From contig NZ_FQZE01000022.1 in the NCBI RefSeq assembly GCF_900141875.1, positions 28,956 to 92,955 of the forward strand: DNA of 64,000 bases, in the 5' to 3' direction. This document shows positions 44,129 through 53,130 of this stretch, one piece after another. Every line of letters starts with the position of its first letter. Position 1 is the stretch's first letter. Source of the DNA: Tangfeifania diversioriginum (GTDB lineage Bacteria; Bacteroidota; Bacteroidia; Bacteroidales; Prolixibacteraceae). The notes under the pieces were generated by a model. The model worked only from the letters and a program-made list of their open reading frames with translations, did no database searches and had not been told where the DNA came from. Position numbers and translations under genes: made by a program.

Positions 44129-45145
44129 TTGAACGAAAATAACAACTATATCGATAATCTCATTGCCAAAACAATTTCGGGCAATGCCACTTCCAAAGAA
44201 ATTCAGGAGCTGGAAGAATGGAAAAATCAATCGGAAGCCAATAAGCAACTGGTGCAAAAAAGCAGTAAGGTTTGGGACAAAACAATTAGCCATTTATCAG
44301 AAAATGATATCAACTCGGATAAATCCGGGCTCTCCAAATCTTACAACCATTATCTTTCCGATCAGCTTCAAAGCATTAAGCGAAAAACGTTTATCTACAA
44401 ACTGGCAGCTATTCTAACTTTTCCCATTGCACTAACCATTGGCTGGTATTTCTCGGATGCTCCTGTAAACTTCCAGGAAGCTCCCGTCCAGTTGGCGCAG
44501 GTTACTTCGCCCAAAGGACATGTTTCAAAATGTGTTTTGCCCGACGGAACGCAGGTTTGGATAAATACCGGTTCTACCATCACTTACGATGTCAACCGGT
44601 TCAATAAAAAATTTCGGGAAGTTAACCTGGAAGGGGAAGCCTATTTTGAGGTGACATCAGATAAGAAAAAAACATTCCATGTTAATACGCCGGTGGCCAG
44701 AATAAATGTAACCGGAACAGCTTTTAACGTAACCGCCTATCCCGGCGATAATAATTTTGAAACCGTACTGGCTGAAGGAAGTGTTGATTTGCAGTTTAAA
44801 TCGGCTGCCGGAAAAAACATTGCCATGAAACCCGGGCAACGGGTAATTTATAACCGGCAGACTGACGAAATGAATGTTCGCACTGTCGATGCCGAGATGT
44901 TTACCTCGTGGCGAAACGGCGAATTGTTGTTTAAAGATGCCACTCTCAACGACCTGATTACCGAACTGGAACGGATTTACGACATTGAATTTCACCTGCA
45001 TCCAGCAGATTTGGGAGAATTCAGGTTCCGCGGAATGTTTAGCTATAACAACAACCTGATTGAAGCGCTCGAAAAAATCAAACGCACCTCGGGAATTGAT
45101 TACTACATTGAAAATAAGGAGGTATGGCTACGGAAGAAAAACTAA
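44129..45145 (+). CDS. fecR: FecR-family anti-sigma factor
   Basis: This is a 338-residue protein: a cytoplasmic N-terminal domain (1-85), one membrane helix (about 90-108, LAAILTFPIALTIGWYF) and the periplasmic FecR domain (about 125-230, LPDGTQVWINTGSTITYD, EGEAYFEV, FNVTAYPGD). A C-terminal STN-like DUF4974 (FKDATLNDLITELERIYDIEF) ends it. The start appears to be TTG 44129; no ATG fits. It holds the ECF factor inactive until SusC with ligand contacts it. Confidence 0.93.
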   Translation: MNENNNYIDNLIAKTISGNATSKEIQELEEWKNQSEANKQLVQKSSKVWDKTISHLSENDINSDKSGLSKSYNHYLSDQLQSIKRKTFIYKLAAILTFPIALTIGWYFSDAPVNFQEAPVQLAQVTSPKGHVSKCVLPDGTQVWINTGSTITYDVNRFNKKFREVNLEGEAYFEVTSDKKKTFHVNTPVARINVTGTAFNVTAYPGDNNFETVLAEGSVDLQFKSAAGKNIAMKPGQRVIYNRQTDEMNVRTVDAEMFTSWRNGELLFKDATLNDLITELERIYDIEFHLHPADLGEFRFRGMFSYNNNLIEALEKIKRTSGIDYYIENKEVWLRKKN

Positions 45146-45157
45146 TATTATAAAACT

Positions 45158-45254
45158 GTCATTTCCAGTGAAACTATCCCTTCGGGAGACGACGCAGGAG
45201 GAGAAATCTCATTCTAATTGGCAGATTCCTCCCTCGTTCCTCAGTCGGAATGAC
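45158..45254. repeat. GTCATTTCC/GGAATGAC inverted-repeat element
   Basis: The ends GTCATTTCC and GGAATGAC are inverted. The interior GAGGAGAAATCT and AGATTCCTCC pair too. It is a small palindromic repeat just downstream of fecR. Confidence 0.65.
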
Positions 45255-45341
45255 AACTAAAACAAATAACTTATCAATAAATAAAAAAAACGCCTATGAA
45301 AAATCGAAAAACATAAAATTTCAAGTTTAGTTAGGTTTTAT

Positions 45342-45369
45342 CCGTCAAGCGGTTCGATCCGCTGAACGG
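45342..45369. promoter_or_regulatory. Hairpin in susC leader (1)
   Basis: CCGTCAAGCGG (45342-45352) and CCGCTGAACGG (45359-45369) form an 11-bp stem with one mismatched position around TTCGAT. It lies 110 bp before susC. No T run follows, so it is not an obvious terminator. Confidence 0.4.
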
Positions 45370-45384
45370 ATTACAGAGAAAAGA

Positions 45385-45415
45385 AAAGAGGGAAATTGTG
45401 GTGACTTCCCTCTTT
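45385..45415. promoter_or_regulatory. Hairpin in susC leader (2)
   Basis: AAAGAGGGAA (45385-45394) and TTCCCTCTTT (45406-45415) pair perfectly over 10 bp around TTGTGGTGAC-like loop bases. Lying 64 bp before the susC ATG, it could be a terminator of the sigma-fecR message or a regulatory structure of the susC leader. Confidence 0.45.
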
Positions 45416-45478
45416 CAAACAAACTTCTCTAGCCTGATTAGAAGCTAAATCCATTTATTAATTAAAACATTCAAATTT

Positions 45479-48400
45479 ATGAAAAATTTTTTAGAACGAT
45501 GGAGGGAAAAGAATCCCTGCATCAAAAAACTTTGGTTAATTATGCGACTAAGTAGTTTGCTCATTTTACTGGCTGTTTTCTCCTCCACTGCCAGCGTGTA
45601 TTCGCAGGCAACAAAACTTACGCTGAAAATGGAGAATGCCCGGATTACCGAGGTATTCGATGCCATCGAGCAGCAGTCGGAATTCTACTTTTTTTACAAC
45701 CGCGACTATTTCAATGATCAACGGGAAGTTTCCATCGATTACTCGAATAAAAATATTGAAGTAATACTGGATGAACTGTTTGAAGAAGAAAATGTGGAAT
45801 ACGAAATCGTGGATCGAAACATCCTGATTAAAATTCCAAAAATCGCCCCGGGAATTTCGGATAATTCAGCGCAGCAGCAACCAGCCATCTCCGGAACAGT
45901 AACCGATGAAGCTGGCCAGCCACTGCCGGGTGTTACTGTGGTTGTAAAAGGCACTACCCAGGGTACAGTTACCAATGCGGATGGGAACTATTCATTAAAT
46001 AATGTTCCTGAAGATGCTACGCTGGTGTTTTCGTTTGTGGGAATGCAAACAAAAGAGGTGGTAGTAAGAAATCAATCTGAAATTAACATTTCACTTTCAG
46101 CAGATGTTGTTGGGTTAGATGAAGTTGTTGTAACAGCATTGGGTATTGAAAGAGAAGAAAAGGCTTTGGGATATGCTGTTCAAAAAATTGAAGGAGAAAA
46201 GTTACAACGAACAAAAGGTGCATATGCTGCAACATCTTTGACAGGTAAAATTGCCGGACTTTGGATAAAAAATAGTACAGAATTTAATGAGGAGCCAGAC
46301 ATTTCTCTTCGTGGTGAAAATCCTTTATTGGTAGTTGATGGTGTTGCATATTCAAATATGAATTTTAATGATATTGCAGCTGATGATATTGAATCAATAA
46401 ATGTGCTAAAAGGAGGAACTGCTTCAGCTTTATATGGTTATAGAGGAAGTAGCGGCGCGATAATAATTACTACAAAAAATGGAAGAAATACAGACGGCAT
46501 ACAAGTTGACATTAATTCAAATAACATGTTTGCAGCAGGTTTTCTTGCTCTACCTGAAGTTCAATCCTCATATGGACATGGAATTAATGGAGCCTTAGCC
46601 ACAGATTATGTTTGGGGGCCAAAATTAGATGTTGGCGATACAGGAAGACAGTGGAATCCTGTTACTAAGCAATGGGAGGATATGCCTTTAATTTCTAGTG
46701 GCAAAAACAATTTTCAAAATTTTTTGGAACAAGCAGTTGTTTCAAATACAAATATTAGCCTATCACAAGCTGGAGAAAATGGGAGCTTCCGGGTTTCTCT
46801 TAATCATGTCTATAATAAAGGGCAATATCCTAATCTTAATTTGAATCGAACCAACTTTACTGTTAGCGGAGTAATGTCTGCTACAGATAAATTCACTGTT
46901 GAGGGATATATGGGTTACAATCGTCAGATGGCTCCACAAACTTTCGGCCAGGGATATGGCTCACAAGGTTATATTTATCAAATTCTGTTATGGACAGGCC
47001 CCGATTACGATATTCGGGATTATAAGGATTATTGGATAATAAAAGACGAAAAACAAAATTGGTTGTATGATGCTTGGTATGATAATCCCTACATGATGGC
47101 ATACGAGCGACTTAATGGTGAGTGGTTAAATAAAATGAATGCCAATCTGACATTAACATATAATTTAACAAATCATCTTAAGGCAACATTCCGGAATGGG
47201 TATGATATGTATAGTAATGAATATATTCGAAGAAATCCAATAAATATTAACAGTGGTAGAGGTGGATTTCATCAAAAAGGACTCTACAGAAATCAAGTAT
47301 CTTCCGGTTGGAGTATTAACAGTGATTTTTTATTAATGTATAAAAAAGAATTATTTAATGACTTTGATATTGATTTTCTCGCTGGTTCAACATTATATAG
47401 ATATACAGATAAAAATCTTGTCGGAGCTACCAATAATGGACTTGTTATTCCTGGGTATTATTCTTTAAAAAATTCACGTGACCCAGCAACAGTAAGTTCG
47501 TCAGTATATAGACGGCAGGTAAATAGTATTTATTCAAAGTTGTCGTTTGATTACAAAGATATTATATACTTTGATGTAACTGGCCGAAACGACTGGAGTT
47601 CAACTCACAAAGAAGATACACGTTCATTCTTTTATCCTTCAGTTAGCTCAAGTATTGTTTTAACTGAACTTTTTGAACAGCCTTCATGGCTTGATTTATG
47701 GAAGGTAAGAGGCGCATGGACTGTTGCCAAAAGCCCATTAGGAATATATGATAATAATCAAGCTTATAATACAGGACAGATAAATTGGCAAGGATTACTT
47801 TATGCTGATTATCCAAATGATTTAATAAATGAATTTGTTTTGCCAAATGCTACTCGCACATACGAATTAGGGACATCAATTTATTTCAAAAAACGATTAA
47901 AATTTGATTTCACCCATTACAATAAACTCTACTATAACCAACAAAGATATGCTCCTATTTCCGAGGCTTCCGGTTTTTCGAGTACATTAATTAATACTGA
48001 AGAAGAACATGTTAGGAAAGGCTGGGAAATATCTGTAGATTACTCTTTGGTTGATAGTGAGAATTTTAGTTATAATGTTGGTTTCAACTGGTCTAAATCT
48101 CATATTTATTATAATAAACTTGATCCAAATTATTCTGCTGATAATTTGTGGACTGGAAAAGGGAAACGAGTTGATGCATATGTTTCAAGATACTGGCTGA
48201 AGGACGATGAAGGTAATGTTATACATCGTTCAAGCGGGTTGCCATGGAGGAGCGATTATGATAAACGATGGGGGTATTCCGACCCTGATTTTATATGGGG
48301 TATAACTAACAGAATTAACTGGAAAAGGTTTGATGTAAGCGTTAATTTTGATGGCCGCATTGGAGGGGTGATGTATAATTATACTGAGCACAAAATGTGG

Positions 48401-48850
48401 GATACAGGCTCTCATCCAGATACCGACAACCAATGGAGATATGATGAAGTAGTAAATGGGGAAACAAATTACATTGGTGAAGGGGTAAAAGTTGTTTCCG
48501 GCTCAGTAGAATTTAATAATTATGGTGAAATTATTAGTGATACTCGGGTTTATGAACCTAATGATATTAAAGTTTCTTACCAATCGTATGCAAGAAATTA
48601 TGGAATCGGAAATATGGGTATTGTTTCAGGTACTTTTTTGAAACTAAGAGATTTTTCTATTGGCTATAACTTTCCTCAAAGTATTGCTGGCAAAATTGGA
48701 GCATCAAATCTCTATCTTTCTTTAACAGGTCAAAATGTTTTCCTATGGACAAAGGAAATCAAATTTGCAGATCCGGATAAAGGCACAGATTCTGATTTAA
48801 CATCGCCATCTGTAAGATATTTAGGAGTGAATTTGAATGCTTCGTTTTAA
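45479..48850 (+). CDS. susC: SusC/RagA TonB-dependent receptor with STN domain (mosaic gene)
   Basis: This is a 1123-residue outer-membrane transporter. A signal anchor (about 20-42) precedes the STN domain (45-115, LTLKMENARITEVFDAIEQQ) and a carboxypeptidase-like domain (about 137-205, ISGTVTDEAGQPLPGVTVVVKG). The TonB box/plug starts at DEVVVTALGIEREEKALGYAV, and the barrel ends in LGVNLNASF. The STN domain signals to FecR. GC counted by hand is 55 percent in 45901-45960, 33 percent in 46081-46140 and 30 percent in 47161-47220. The plug and barrel thus look foreign relative to the N-terminal signalling part. Confidence 0.97.
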   Translation: MKNFLERWREKNPCIKKLWLIMRLSSLLILLAVFSSTASVYSQATKLTLKMENARITEVFDAIEQQSEFYFFYNRDYFNDQREVSIDYSNKNIEVILDELFEEENVEYEIVDRNILIKIPKIAPGISDNSAQQQPAISGTVTDEAGQPLPGVTVVVKGTTQGTVTNADGNYSLNNVPEDATLVFSFVGMQTKEVVVRNQSEINISLSADVVGLDEVVVTALGIEREEKALGYAVQKIEGEKLQRTKGAYAATSLTGKIAGLWIKNSTEFNEEPDISLRGENPLLVVDGVAYSNMNFNDIAADDIESINVLKGGTASALYGYRGSSGAIIITTKNGRNTDGIQVDINSNNMFAAGFLALPEVQSSYGHGINGALATDYVWGPKLDVGDTGRQWNPVTKQWEDMPLISSGKNNFQNFLEQAVVSNTNISLSQAGENGSFRVSLNHVYNKGQYPNLNLNRTNFTVSGVMSATDKFTVEGYMGYNRQMAPQTFGQGYGSQGYIYQILLWTGPDYDIRDYKDYWIIKDEKQNWLYDAWYDNPYMMAYERLNGEWLNKMNANLTLTYNLTNHLKATFRNGYDMYSNEYIRRNPININSGRGGFHQKGLYRNQVSSGWSINSDFLLMYKKELFNDFDIDFLAGSTLYRYTDKNLVGATNNGLVIPGYYSLKNSRDPATVSSSVYRRQVNSIYSKLSFDYKDIIYFDVTGRNDWSSTHKEDTRSFFYPSVSSSIVLTELFEQPSWLDLWKVRGAWTVAKSPLGIYDNNQAYNTGQINWQGLLYADYPNDLINEFVLPNATRTYELGTSIYFKKRLKFDFTHYNKLYYNQQRYAPISEASGFSSTLINTEEEHVRKGWEISVDYSLVDSENFSYNVGFNWSKSHIYYNKLDPNYSADNLWTGKGKRVDAYVSRYWLKDDEGNVIHRSSGLPWRSDYDKRWGYSDPDFIWGITNRINWKRFDVSVNFDGRIGGVMYNYTEHKMWDTGSHPDTDNQWRYDEVVNGETNYIGEGVKVVSGSVEFNNYGEIISDTRVYEPNDIKVSYQSYARNYGIGNMGIVSGTFLKLRDFSIGYNFPQSIAGKIGASNLYLSLTGQNVFLWTKEIKFADPDKGTDSDLTSPSVRYLGVNLNASF

Positions 48851-48904
48851 AGAAGCTGGATACTCGTATATGAAAATGAATAATAACTTTTTAATCGTTT
48901 GAAA

Positions 48905-50449
48905 ATGAAAAAAATAATTAATTATAAAACTATTCTAATAATGCTCTTCGTATTCATTTTTGCAAGTTGTGAAGATTTTGATGAAATGAATACAAATCCA
49001 GATTTAGCAATAAGTGTAACTCCAGATATGTTAGCAACTACACTTATATTAGATATAACTCGGGATGAATTAGCAACTACGAAGGGATTTATGCGGCCTT
49101 TTATGCTTGATAAATATATTGTTTGGGGAGAATTTATTGATGCAAATGAGCAATTAAATGGCTTGGGCAGGACAAACTTTTCTGATTATTTAATGATTAC
49201 CAATGCCAAAAAAATGGTTACCTATGCTGAAGAAATGGGTGATCCGGAACTGATTAACTCCTACACTGCACTAAGTCATTTTATAAGAGCTTGGATTTTT
49301 TTCAATTTGACTTTGGAGGTTGGAGATATACCATATAATGATGCAGTGTTGGCTGAAAATTCAGGGATTATTAAGCCAGAATACGATACACAGAAGTCAG
49401 TTATTGAAGGAGTTTTAAATGAATTAAAAGAAGCTAATAAACTGTTTGCCCAAGGAGAAAATTTTAAGGGTGATCCTATTTACAATGGTGATGTAAAAAA
49501 ATGGCAAAGAGCGGTAAATTCATTTCGTTTAAATGTTCTTATACAGCTTTCTAACAAAGAAAATGACACAGAACTTAATATTGCTAATCGTTTTAAACAA
49601 ATTTTCCAAAATGAACCTCAGTTAAATGATAATAGCGATAATTTTGCACTAAAATATTCAGATGCAACAGGTGAGAGATATCCTTTCTCAAAGCCCAATC
49701 CTTTTTCAATATATCCAATTATAAGTAGTAAACTTATTGATTCACTGAAGACTTTAAAAGATTACAGACTATTTTATTATGCTTCACCGTCACCCGTTAG
49801 AATCGATGAAGGAATTGAAGCTACAAGTTTTGATGCCTATGTGGGAATAGATCCTGCATTATCTTTCTCTGATGCTGGTGAAATAGTTGGCACAAATGAT
49901 TATTCAATGATTAATGAGCGTTACTTTCTTTCTTCAGGTGAACCAATAGCATTGATTAGCTATACACAACTCAATTTTAATATAGCTGAAGCTGCATTGA
50001 GAGGATGGATTTCCGGAGATCCAGAAACATTTTATAATTTAGGAATAGAGTCGGCTTTAAATTTTGTAGCAACTAATACTCCCGATGATGAATTATATCA
50101 TCATGCCATGAAAATTACACCTGCGTATGTTGAAAATTATCTTTCATCAGAGCCAGTCAAATTACGTTCATCTTTTGATGATAAATTAAGTCAAATTTTG
50201 ACACAAAAATATATCAGTACATTTTTACAAATTCCCAGGAGTGCGTTTTATGATCATCGTAGAACAGGCTACCCTGTTTTACCATTCGATCCAGCAACAA
50301 ATATGAATAATCCTTCTGATAAATTCCCTGTGAGATGGATGTATCCACAAGTGGAATTAGATTATAATACTGATAATGCAAAAGAAGCTATCGATAGACA
50401 ATACGATGGGATTGATGATAATAATGGTATAATGTGGTTACTTAAATAA
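48905..50449 (+). CDS. susD: SusD/RagB glycan-binding lipoprotein
   Basis: This is a 514-residue lipoprotein (signal ending FIFASC, Cys at about 23). The mature start EDFDEMNTNPDLA and the helical TPR-like core, with LSHFIRAWIFFNLTLEVGDIPYNDA and QLNFNIAEAALRGWI, are typical of SusD-like nutrient-binding proteins capping SusC. ATG 48905 was chosen over TTG 48899. GC is about 27 percent (49561-49620), as low as the SusC barrel. The glycan is unknown. Confidence 0.95.
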   Translation: MKKIINYKTILIMLFVFIFASCEDFDEMNTNPDLAISVTPDMLATTLILDITRDELATTKGFMRPFMLDKYIVWGEFIDANEQLNGLGRTNFSDYLMITNAKKMVTYAEEMGDPELINSYTALSHFIRAWIFFNLTLEVGDIPYNDAVLAENSGIIKPEYDTQKSVIEGVLNELKEANKLFAQGENFKGDPIYNGDVKKWQRAVNSFRLNVLIQLSNKENDTELNIANRFKQIFQNEPQLNDNSDNFALKYSDATGERYPFSKPNPFSIYPIISSKLIDSLKTLKDYRLFYYASPSPVRIDEGIEATSFDAYVGIDPALSFSDAGEIVGTNDYSMINERYFLSSGEPIALISYTQLNFNIAEAALRGWISGDPETFYNLGIESALNFVATNTPDDELYHHAMKITPAYVENYLSSEPVKLRSSFDDKLSQILTQKYISTFLQIPRSAFYDHRRTGYPVLPFDPATNMNNPSDKFPVRWMYPQVELDYNTDNAKEAIDRQYDGIDDNNGIMWLLK

Positions 50450-50466
50450 TATTTTAAATGGCTTTG

Positions 50467-50530
50467 AAAAACCTCAAGCTTTGGTGAGATTCTTCGTTGC
50501 CGAAGGAAGTCGCTAATTTTTGAGGTTTTT
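50467..50530 (+). terminator. Terminator after susD
   Basis: AAAAACCTCAA (50467-50477) pairs with TTGAGGTTTTT (50520-50530) around a 42-base loop that itself can fold. A T-rich tail follows. Confidence 0.6.
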
Positions 50531-50623
50531 TATATAATTCTTTATACTTCTTCAAAGCCTTCTATTGTAAATTCTATTTTTAAAAATTACAATCAAAAAA
50601 TAGTAAAAGATAAAACTTAAATA

Positions 50624-51604
50624 ATGAAGACAAAATATCTTATTTTATTCTTTGTTTTAAATATTTTAATTCAAAGTGCTCAATCAAAAAATAAAACCAC
50701 CTTAGAATTTAATGAAAGAGGAAATTTTAAAATTGCCCAGTTTACCGATATTCATTTCAAACCGGGTGCACCGGAGTCTGAACCTTCGCTGGGATTAATA
50801 AAGTACATTCTGGAAACAGAACAACCCGATTTGGTGGCTTTTACGGGAGATATTGTTACCGGCCGTCCGGCAGCCGACGGATGGAAAACGGTTTTGGAAC
50901 CAGTTTTGAAAGCAGGTGTTCCTTTTGCCGTTACGCTGGGCAACCACGACGATGAGCACGATTTGTCGCGGCAGCAAATTCGTGAACTGCTGAAAAGTTT
51001 TCCGGGTTATGTGGGCAAAAAACCGGATGCTGCATCTGATTTTGGTGATTACCTGGTGAAGGTGAATGCCGAAAATAAAGAAGAAAATGCACTGCTTTAT
51101 TTTCTCGATTCCAACGCCTACAGCACCCTCGACAGTGTGGAAGGTTACGGTTGGTTTTCGTTTGATCAGGTGAACTGGTACCGGAAACAAAGTCGGAAAA
51201 ATGCCCTGAAAAACGGGGAAAAGTTACCGGCACTGGCTTATTTTCATATTCCGCTACCCGAATACCAAACTGCTTATGATAGCGAGGCGAAGAAAAAAGG
51301 TCAACGAAACGAAGACGAATGTTCGCCTGACATAAATACAGGGATGTTCACCGCAATGCTTTTTGAGGGCGATGTGATGGGAACGTTTGTGGGGCACGAC
51401 CATGTGAATGATTACATCGTTAACCATTACGATATTGCGTTGGCTTATGGTCGCTGGTCGGGAGGAAAAACCACTTACGGTGATTTGCAGCACGGTTCAC
51501 GCATTGTAGTGCTGGAAAAAGGCAAACGGCAGTTTAAAACCTGGATGCGGTTGCGCGACGGGCAGGTGGTTGACAACGTCCTTTTCCCGGATGATATAAA
51601 ATAG
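50624..51604 (+). CDS. Exported metallophosphoesterase
   Basis: This is a 326-residue protein with signal peptide and the calcineurin-like core: FTDIHFKPG (D, H), VAFTGDIVTGRP (GD), TLGNHDDEHD (GNHD), FHIPLPEY and GHDHVNDY (GHxH). It is a periplasmic or surface phosphatase of unknown substrate. The first about 115 bp are very AT-rich (18 percent in 50641-50700, 27 percent in 50701-50760), then composition jumps to 48 percent (50761-50820). The signal-peptide end thus belongs to the imported segment. Confidence 0.9.
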   Translation: MKTKYLILFFVLNILIQSAQSKNKTTLEFNERGNFKIAQFTDIHFKPGAPESEPSLGLIKYILETEQPDLVAFTGDIVTGRPAADGWKTVLEPVLKAGVPFAVTLGNHDDEHDLSRQQIRELLKSFPGYVGKKPDAASDFGDYLVKVNAENKEENALLYFLDSNAYSTLDSVEGYGWFSFDQVNWYRKQSRKNALKNGEKLPALAYFHIPLPEYQTAYDSEAKKKGQRNEDECSPDINTGMFTAMLFEGDVMGTFVGHDHVNDYIVNHYDIALAYGRWSGGKTTYGDLQHGSRIVVLEKGKRQFKTWMRLRDGQVVDNVLFPDDIK

Positions 51605-51631
51605 AACCTGTAATCTTTTGAAATACTTTAA

Positions 51632-52804
51632 ATGAAAAATAATATGACACATAAATCCTGTCTTTTTTTGCTGCTTTTTGTTTTGTCGCTCAACCTTTTT
51701 GCACAGGAAATTCAAATATCCCATGGGCCGTACGTTCAGGCTGTGGCCGAAAATGAAGTAACCATAGTATGGACAACCGATGTGGATGCAGTGTCGTGGG
51801 TAGAGGTTGCTCCTGCAGGTACAAACAGTTTTTATGGAGAGGAGCATCCCAAATATTTCGAAACCAAAAACGGCAACAGGGTGGTTGGGCAGTTGCACAA
51901 AATTACTATTCCCAATTTGGAAGAAAGCACGGAATATCGTTACCGGGTATTTTCAAAGGCCGTTTTAACGCACCAGGGACACCGGGTTTTGTACGGAAAT
52001 ATTGCTTCAACCAATGTGTACAGCCAAAAGCCATTGCGGTTCCGGACACTGAACAAGCAAAAAGATTCTGTTTCCTTTTTGGTTTTAAACGATATTCACG
52101 GCAGGGTGGATGATTTGGCGGCATTGAGCAGCAATGTGGAATATGGTAAAACCGACCTGGTGTTTTTTAACGGCGACATGGTTTCGTCCATGAATGACGA
52201 GCAACAATTTTTTGAAGGTTTTATGGATAAATCCGTGGAGCTATTCGCTTCGAAAGTTCCGGTATATTTTGCCCGCGGAAACCATGAAACGCGTGGCCCG
52301 TTCAGTGTTTATTTCCCCGATTATTTTCCCACGCCAACCGGAAAACTATACTATTCCTTCCGCCAGGGGCCGGTGCATTTTATTGTGCTCGATTGCGGCG
52401 AGGACAAACCCGATTCCGACATCGAATATTCAGGCCTGGCGCAGTTTGATGCGTACCGCACCGAACAGCAAGAGTGGCTGAAAAAGGAAATTCAAAAAGA
52501 AGAATTTAAATCGGCACCCTACAAAATGGTTGTCATTCATATTCCGCCGGTTGGCTCCGACTGGCACGGCCCGCTGGATATCCGCCGAAAAATTCTGCCT
52601 GTGTTGAAAAATCAAAACATCACTGCCATGATTTGCGGCCACACCCATCGCTACCAATACATTGAACCGCAACCAGAAGAGTTTGATTTTCCTATTATTA
52701 TTAACGCACATACCACGTCACTCGAAGTTGATGCAACTTCAGAAAAAATGACCGTAGTACGAAAAGACACCGACGGAAAAGAATTGAACCGGTTTAATTT
52801 TTAA
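51632..52804 (+). CDS. Exported metallophosphoesterase with Fn3-like N-domain
   Basis: This is a 390-residue protein: signal peptide (to FAQE), an Fn3/purple-acid-phosphatase N domain (about 27-130, ISHGPYVQAVAENEVTIVWTTD, YRYRVFSKA), then a metallophosphoesterase domain with VLNDIHGRVDD, FFNGDMVSS, ARGNHETRG, VIHIPP and GHTHRYQYI. Two phosphatases in a row in the locus suggest that the imported glycan is phosphorylated or that phosphate esters are scavenged with it. Confidence 0.9.
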   Translation: MKNNMTHKSCLFLLLFVLSLNLFAQEIQISHGPYVQAVAENEVTIVWTTDVDAVSWVEVAPAGTNSFYGEEHPKYFETKNGNRVVGQLHKITIPNLEESTEYRYRVFSKAVLTHQGHRVLYGNIASTNVYSQKPLRFRTLNKQKDSVSFLVLNDIHGRVDDLAALSSNVEYGKTDLVFFNGDMVSSMNDEQQFFEGFMDKSVELFASKVPVYFARGNHETRGPFSVYFPDYFPTPTGKLYYSFRQGPVHFIVLDCGEDKPDSDIEYSGLAQFDAYRTEQQEWLKKEIQKEEFKSAPYKMVVIHIPPVGSDWHGPLDIRRKILPVLKNQNITAMICGHTHRYQYIEPQPEEFDFPIIINAHTTSLEVDATSEKMTVVRKDTDGKELNRFNF

Positions 52805-52849
52805 GCCAACCGAATGGTTATCAAGAAATTATTTGCAATACACAATTAA

Positions 52850-52964
52850 ATGTCGCTTAGTTAGTAAAATTTATTCTACGTTGTCAGGAACTTCGCATGC
52901 TGACAAGTCTGTAGTTTTGAACCTGTCAACGTCAACAGACTTGACAGCGTTAACTAAACGACAT
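52850..52964. repeat. MITE-like element with candidate target duplication
   Basis: ATGTCGCTTAGTTA (52850-52863) and TAACTAAACGACAT (52951-52964) are inverted with one mismatch. GACAAGTCTGT and ACAGACTTGAC pair inside. CACAATT occurs on both sides (52841-52847 and 52970-52976), as expected for a 7-bp duplication. It lies in the 326-bp spacer before the GH20 gene. Confidence 0.6.
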
Positions 52965-53130
52965 TGATGCACAATTCTACATTGTACCATAGCAGAAGTA
53001 ATAAAAAACAAATTTATTTTCACAATCACCACCTTCTTAAAAAATTAAAAAAGTATGCTCCACCCGTTCAATCTTCAAACCAAATGAGTAATTTTAAAGT
53101 TTGAAATAATCAAAAACAAAAAGTATAATT

